Part shown: one piece after another, positions 21,966 through 24,041 of the stretch | Position numbering within the stretch: position 1 is the stretch's first letter | How the letters are laid out: each line of letters opens with the position of its first letter | From: Bacillota bacterium | GTDB lineage: Bacteria; Bacillota; Clostridia; DSM-8532 | Direction: 5' to 3' | Length of the DNA stretch: 24,041 nt | NCBI GenBank assembly: GCA_023459915.1 | Contig: JAEWSN010000045.1 | Location: forward strand, 1 to 24,041 | Translations under genes and position numbers: made by a program | Notes under the pieces: generated by a model | Database searches by the model: none | The model's input: only the letters and a program-made list of their open reading frames with translations | What the model was told of the DNA's origin: nothing

Positions 21966-22070
21966 GGGATCACACCTTTTTCCTTTCGATCCGCGGGTCG
22001 GGATCACGCTTTCTTCTCTTTCGAGCCACGGGCCGGTATCATGCTTTCTCCTCTTTCGAGCCGCGCGCCC
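21966..22070. repeat. Three tandem copies (34-36 bp) of the fur 3' end
   Basis: Units begin at 21966, 22000 and 22035. The rightmost contains the last codons and stop of the Fur gene (RGSKEEKA-stop on the minus strand). The middle copy would encode RGSKEKKA-stop, and the leftmost is degenerate with one base lost. Only the first copy is translated. Confidence 0.85.
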
Positions 22071-22491
22071 GGATGCATGCCGCGCAATATCCCAGAAACT
22101 GAATTCTGTGATTGACAATTTCAAACCCGTATTTGCGCTGCAGCATGTCCTCGATGGCCTCCATGAGATCCGCCTCCGTTTCGAGGATTGCGCCGCAGGA
22201 CAGGCACACCAGATGATGATGCCCATGGGGCTCCTCCTCATGGCTGATTTCATACCGCACGGTGTTGTCCCCCAGATAGTCACGGGTGAGGAACCCGATG
22301 TCCGTGAGCAGTTGAAGGGTGCGGTATACGGTGGCAATGCCGATGTCGGGCGCCTGTTCCCGTGTGCGGTTGTAGATTTCCTCCACCGTGAGGTGTTCTC
22401 CCTCGCAGGCTTCCAATGTGCGGAGCACGGCCTCGCGCTGGGATGTCATCCGGAATCCCTTTTCCGACAATACCTGCCGTAAATTCAGCAT
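22039..22491 (-). CDS. fur: Fur-family metal-dependent transcriptional regulator
   Basis: 150 residues. The ATG at 22491 is chosen because GGAGG (22498-22502) lies 6 nt upstream; an in-frame TTG at 22497 would abut it. The N-terminal winged helix (MTSQREAVLRTLEACEGEHL, then IGIATVYRTLQLLTDIGFL) is followed by a dimerisation domain with the histidine cluster HEEEPHGHHHL and two CxxC pairs (CLSC, CAAC) for structural zinc. The HGHHHLVCLSCG pattern favours Fur over PerR or Zur, but this is not certain from sequence. It represses iron-uptake genes with Fe(II) as corepressor (family knowledge); no target operon is present here. Its C-terminal tail RGSKEEKA has been duplicated in tandem beyond the stop. 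Confidence 0.95.
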   Translation of the reverse strand: MLNLRQVLSEKGFRMTSQREAVLRTLEACEGEHLTVEEIYNRTREQAPDIGIATVYRTLQLLTDIGFLTRDYLGDNTVRYEISHEEEPHGHHHLVCLSCGAILETEADLMEAIEDMLQRKYGFEIVNHRIQFLGYCAACIRARGSKEEKA

Positions 22492-22576
22492 GTGCAACCT
22501 CCAGAGAGCTGCCTGCCGGGCGGATGGTTTTACGGTTCACCGGCAGGGAACGCGCCGGAAACCCGGACGCTTCCTC

Positions 22577-22599
22577 ATTATACCATGTTGCGCCGCAAC
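22577..22599 (-). promoter_or_regulatory. Extended -10 promoter of fur with overlapping dyad
   Basis: On the minus strand TGG-TATAAT (-10 at 22577-22582), a perfect hexamer with extension; no good -35. The perfect odd palindrome GTTGCG-C-CGCAAC (22587-22599, plus strand) lies directly upstream, and its left half also forms CAAC-CCT-GTTG with the neighbouring bases. It is not a classical AT-rich Fur box, so another regulator or chance is possible. Confidence 0.55.
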
Positions 22600-22603
22600 A
22601 GGG

Positions 22604-22631
22604 TTGTGATCCCTGTGCCGGATCTGATAAA
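22604..22631 (+). promoter_or_regulatory. Candidate promoter of the SDR gene
   Basis: TTGTGA (22604-22609, 4/6), a 16-nt spacer and GATAAA (22626-22631, 4/6). The leader is about 50 nt and GC-rich. It is back to back with the fur promoter. Confidence 0.4.
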
Positions 22632-22687
22632 CTCGTGTTCAGGACATGCGGCGCCCCAGCGCGCCGCGGCGCACAAGGGAGGTTCAC

Positions 22688-23701
22688 ATGAAGATTCTCA
22701 TGATCGGCGGCACGGGCATCATCAGCTCCGGGGTCACCCGCAGGCTCCTCGAGGAAGGGCATGACGTCAGCCTGCTCAACCGCGGCACCAGGCCCGAGCT
22801 GACGCCGCCCGGCGTCACACAGCGCATCGGGGACATGGCCGATGAATCCGGCATCGCCGGCCTGCTGGCGGGCGGGCATTTCGACGCGGTGGTGGACTGG
22901 ATGGTCTACACGCCCGACGAGGCGGCCCGCGACATCCGCCTGTTCGCCGGAAAAACGGATCATTATGTGTTCATCAGCTCCGGATCCGCCTACCGGCGTC
23001 CGGCGCGTTCACACATCGTCACCGAACAAACCCCGCTTGAAAACCCATTCTCCCCGTACGCGCGCAACAAGGCGGCCAGCGAGGCGGTTTTTCTGCAGGC
23101 GGTTCGGGAACAGGGGTTCCCCGCCACCATTGTCCGGCCGTCGCTGACCTATGGGGACATCTGCATCCCCTATGTGCTCAACAGCTGGCACAAGCCCTGG
23201 ACACTCATCGACAGGATGCGCCGCGGCAAGCGGATCATCGTCCCCGGCGACGGCACCTCCCTGTGGGAAATCACCCACAACGAGGACTTCGCGCGCGGAT
23301 TCACGGGGCTGCTGGGCAATCCGGACACCATTGGCGAAGCCTTCCACATCACCTCGGGCGAAGTGATGACCTGGGAAGCCATCCTGGAGACCATTGCGGA
23401 AGCCGCCGGCCTGCGTGCGCAGGTGGCGCATGTCTCCTCGGAATTCCTCTGTGCCTTCATGCCCGAGGAGGCAGGGAGCCTGTTCGGTGACAAAATCAGT
23501 TCGGTCATCTACGACAACAGTAAAATCAAACGCTTTGTCCCCGGGTTTGAGGCCAGGGTCCCTTTCCGGGAAGGCATCGCAAGAACCATCGCCTACCTGC
23601 AGGCCCATCCGGAACGCCAGCAAATCGATGCCGCGTACAACGACAAGCTCGATCGGGTGCTGGCCGCCCATGACGCCGGCATGGCCATGGCACACCCATG
23701 A
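22688..23701 (+). CDS. NAD-dependent epimerase/dehydratase-like extended SDR
   Basis: 337 residues. The ATG at 22688 has GGGAGG 5 nt upstream; the in-frame upstream ATG (22646) gives a low-complexity basic extension and is rejected. It opens with MKILMIGGTGIISSG, a Rossmann motif close to but not identical with the classical GxxGxxG. The active-site YxxxK is in SPYARNKAASE, preceded by the SSGSAY serine region. The segment GTSLWEITHNEDFARGF is typical of an SDR subgroup related to UDP-glucose 4-epimerase and to plastid CSP41-type proteins. Substrate unknown: a nucleotide sugar is likely, though CSP41-like members have lost sugar epimerisation. Monocistronic: own promoter, and a hairpin directly after the stop. 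Confidence 0.93.
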   Translation: MKILMIGGTGIISSGVTRRLLEEGHDVSLLNRGTRPELTPPGVTQRIGDMADESGIAGLLAGGHFDAVVDWMVYTPDEAARDIRLFAGKTDHYVFISSGSAYRRPARSHIVTEQTPLENPFSPYARNKAASEAVFLQAVREQGFPATIVRPSLTYGDICIPYVLNSWHKPWTLIDRMRRGKRIIVPGDGTSLWEITHNEDFARGFTGLLGNPDTIGEAFHITSGEVMTWEAILETIAEAAGLRAQVAHVSSEFLCAFMPEEAGSLFGDKISSVIYDNSKIKRFVPGFEARVPFREGIARTIAYLQAHPERQQIDAAYNDKLDRVLAAHDAGMAMAHP

Positions 23702-23728
23702 GAATGCCCGCGCGGCGCGCGGGCATTC
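23702..23728 (+). terminator. Hairpin directly after the SDR stop
   Basis: Perfect 12-bp arms GAATGCCCGCGC / GCGCGGGCATTC with a GGC loop, beginning inside the TGA stop codon. There is no T-tract, so it may end or protect the transcript rather than act as a textbook intrinsic terminator. Being symmetrical, it could also serve the opposite strand. Confidence 0.7.
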
Positions 23729-23764
23729 GGAACAGGTCCATCGCCGGCAGACCGGCATGACACC

Positions 23765-23810
23765 GCAGGGCGCGGAAGTTCAGGGAGTTCCCCGAACCTC
23801 CGCGCCCTGC
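23765..23810 (-). terminator. Long hairpin after hisE
   Basis: 20-bp arms with a short loop, beginning 5 bp after the hisE stop. On the minus transcript all positions pair (two as G-U); on the plus transcript those two become A-C mismatches, which supports function on the hisE strand. No U-tract follows. Confidence 0.75.
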
Positions 23811-23815
23811 CGGTC

Positions 23816-24041
23816 TCAGCGCCGGCCCTCGAGCTCGGTGAACACCTGTTCCCAGGTGACGCCCTGCTCCACCATCAGCACCATCAGGTGATACAGCAAA
23901 TCGGATACCTCGTACCGGATTTCCGCGCCGGAGGCATTCTTGGCGGCAATGATCACCTCCGCCGCCTCCTCGCCCACCTTCTTGCAGATCTTGTCGATCC
24001 CCTTGTCGAAGAGGTAGTTGGTGTACGAGCCTTCCTTGGGA
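23816..24041 (-). CDS. hisE: Phosphoribosyl-ATP pyrophosphohydrolase, 5' end outside window
   Basis: The last 74 residues are visible. KEGSYTNYLFDKGIDKICKK followed by VGEEAAEVIIAAKN carries the conserved metal-binding EE..E of the MazG-like HisE fold; SDLLYHLMVLM follows and the protein ends LEGRR. It hydrolyses phosphoribosyl-ATP to phosphoribosyl-AMP and pyrophosphate, the second step of histidine synthesis. A free HisE of about 105 residues is likely, but a HisIE fusion cannot be excluded since the N-terminal part is missing. It is probably the last gene of a his operon lying to the right, as a strong hairpin follows its stop. Confidence 0.95.
   Translation of the reverse strand, partial: PKEGSYTNYLFDKGIDKICKKVGEEAAEVIIAAKNASGAEIRYEVSDLLYHLMVLMVEQGVTWEQVFTELEGRR

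Noticed and set aside
22280..22963. 227-codon minus-strand frame through fur and the SDR gene
   Set aside because: It overlaps two solid genes and their divergent promoters and has no family features.

Overview
The window looks like a chromosomal segment of a GC-rich low-copy bacterium, most likely a Bacillota (Firmicutes, Clostridia-like) species. The reasons are strong AGGAGG-type ribosome binding sites, many extended -10 promoters (TGn-TATAAT), a Fur regulator with paired CxxC sites, an HU protein, a UMF1-type MFS permease, zinc-ribbon/single-TM proteins of the TcaA/YvbJ style, and an adaptor lipoprotein for an ABC exporter. GC content was judged by eye (about 60-65 %) and not computed. 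No rRNA, tRNA, insertion sequence, phage or CRISPR features were seen.

Layout. (1) 1-540, minus: 5' portion of an unknown membrane protein gene. (2) 761-5296, minus: a very large secreted protein joining a phosphodiester glycosidase (NAGPA) domain to a metallophosphoesterase through several beta-sandwich modules. (3) 5451-6653 (minus) and 7241-9535 (plus): two divergent zinc-ribbon/TM proteins; the 587-bp gap between them holds four copies of a 56-bp repeat between two predicted promoters. (4) 18554 down to 9544, minus: a tightly packed seven-gene operon with a lipoprotein membrane-fusion protein, a 10-TM FtsX/MacB-type permease, two MacB/LolD-type ATPases (one with an AbrB-like tail), then an ABC-2 type ATPase and two ABC-2 permeases. 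(5) 18871-19767, plus: an AraC-family regulator divergent from that operon. (6) 20131 to 19697, minus: a promoter with a 28-bp near-perfect palindrome over its start site, driving one or two small ORFs. (7) Minus strand: UMF1 MFS permease, HU with terminator, Fur with a tandemly duplicated 3' end. (8) Plus strand: an NAD-dependent SDR epimerase-like protein. (9) Minus strand: the 3' end of hisE with a long hairpin terminator.

How it fits together. Much of the window concerns the cell envelope: secreted phosphodiester/phosphate hydrolysis, two membrane-spanning zinc-ribbon proteins of probable envelope-sensing or maintenance type, and a compound exporter operon resembling B. subtilis YknXYZ combined with a YtrBCDEF/DrrAB-like module. 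The AraC regulator is the obvious local candidate for controlling the exporter operon. A 13-bp palindrome (GGGGTC-W-GACCCC) lies at the promoter of the phosphodiester glycosidase gene and again, in tandem, in the exporter/AraC intergenic region.

The least explained items are the 56-bp repeat array, the bicistronic small-ORF unit with its operator, and the compound exporter with its AbrB-tailed ATPase.
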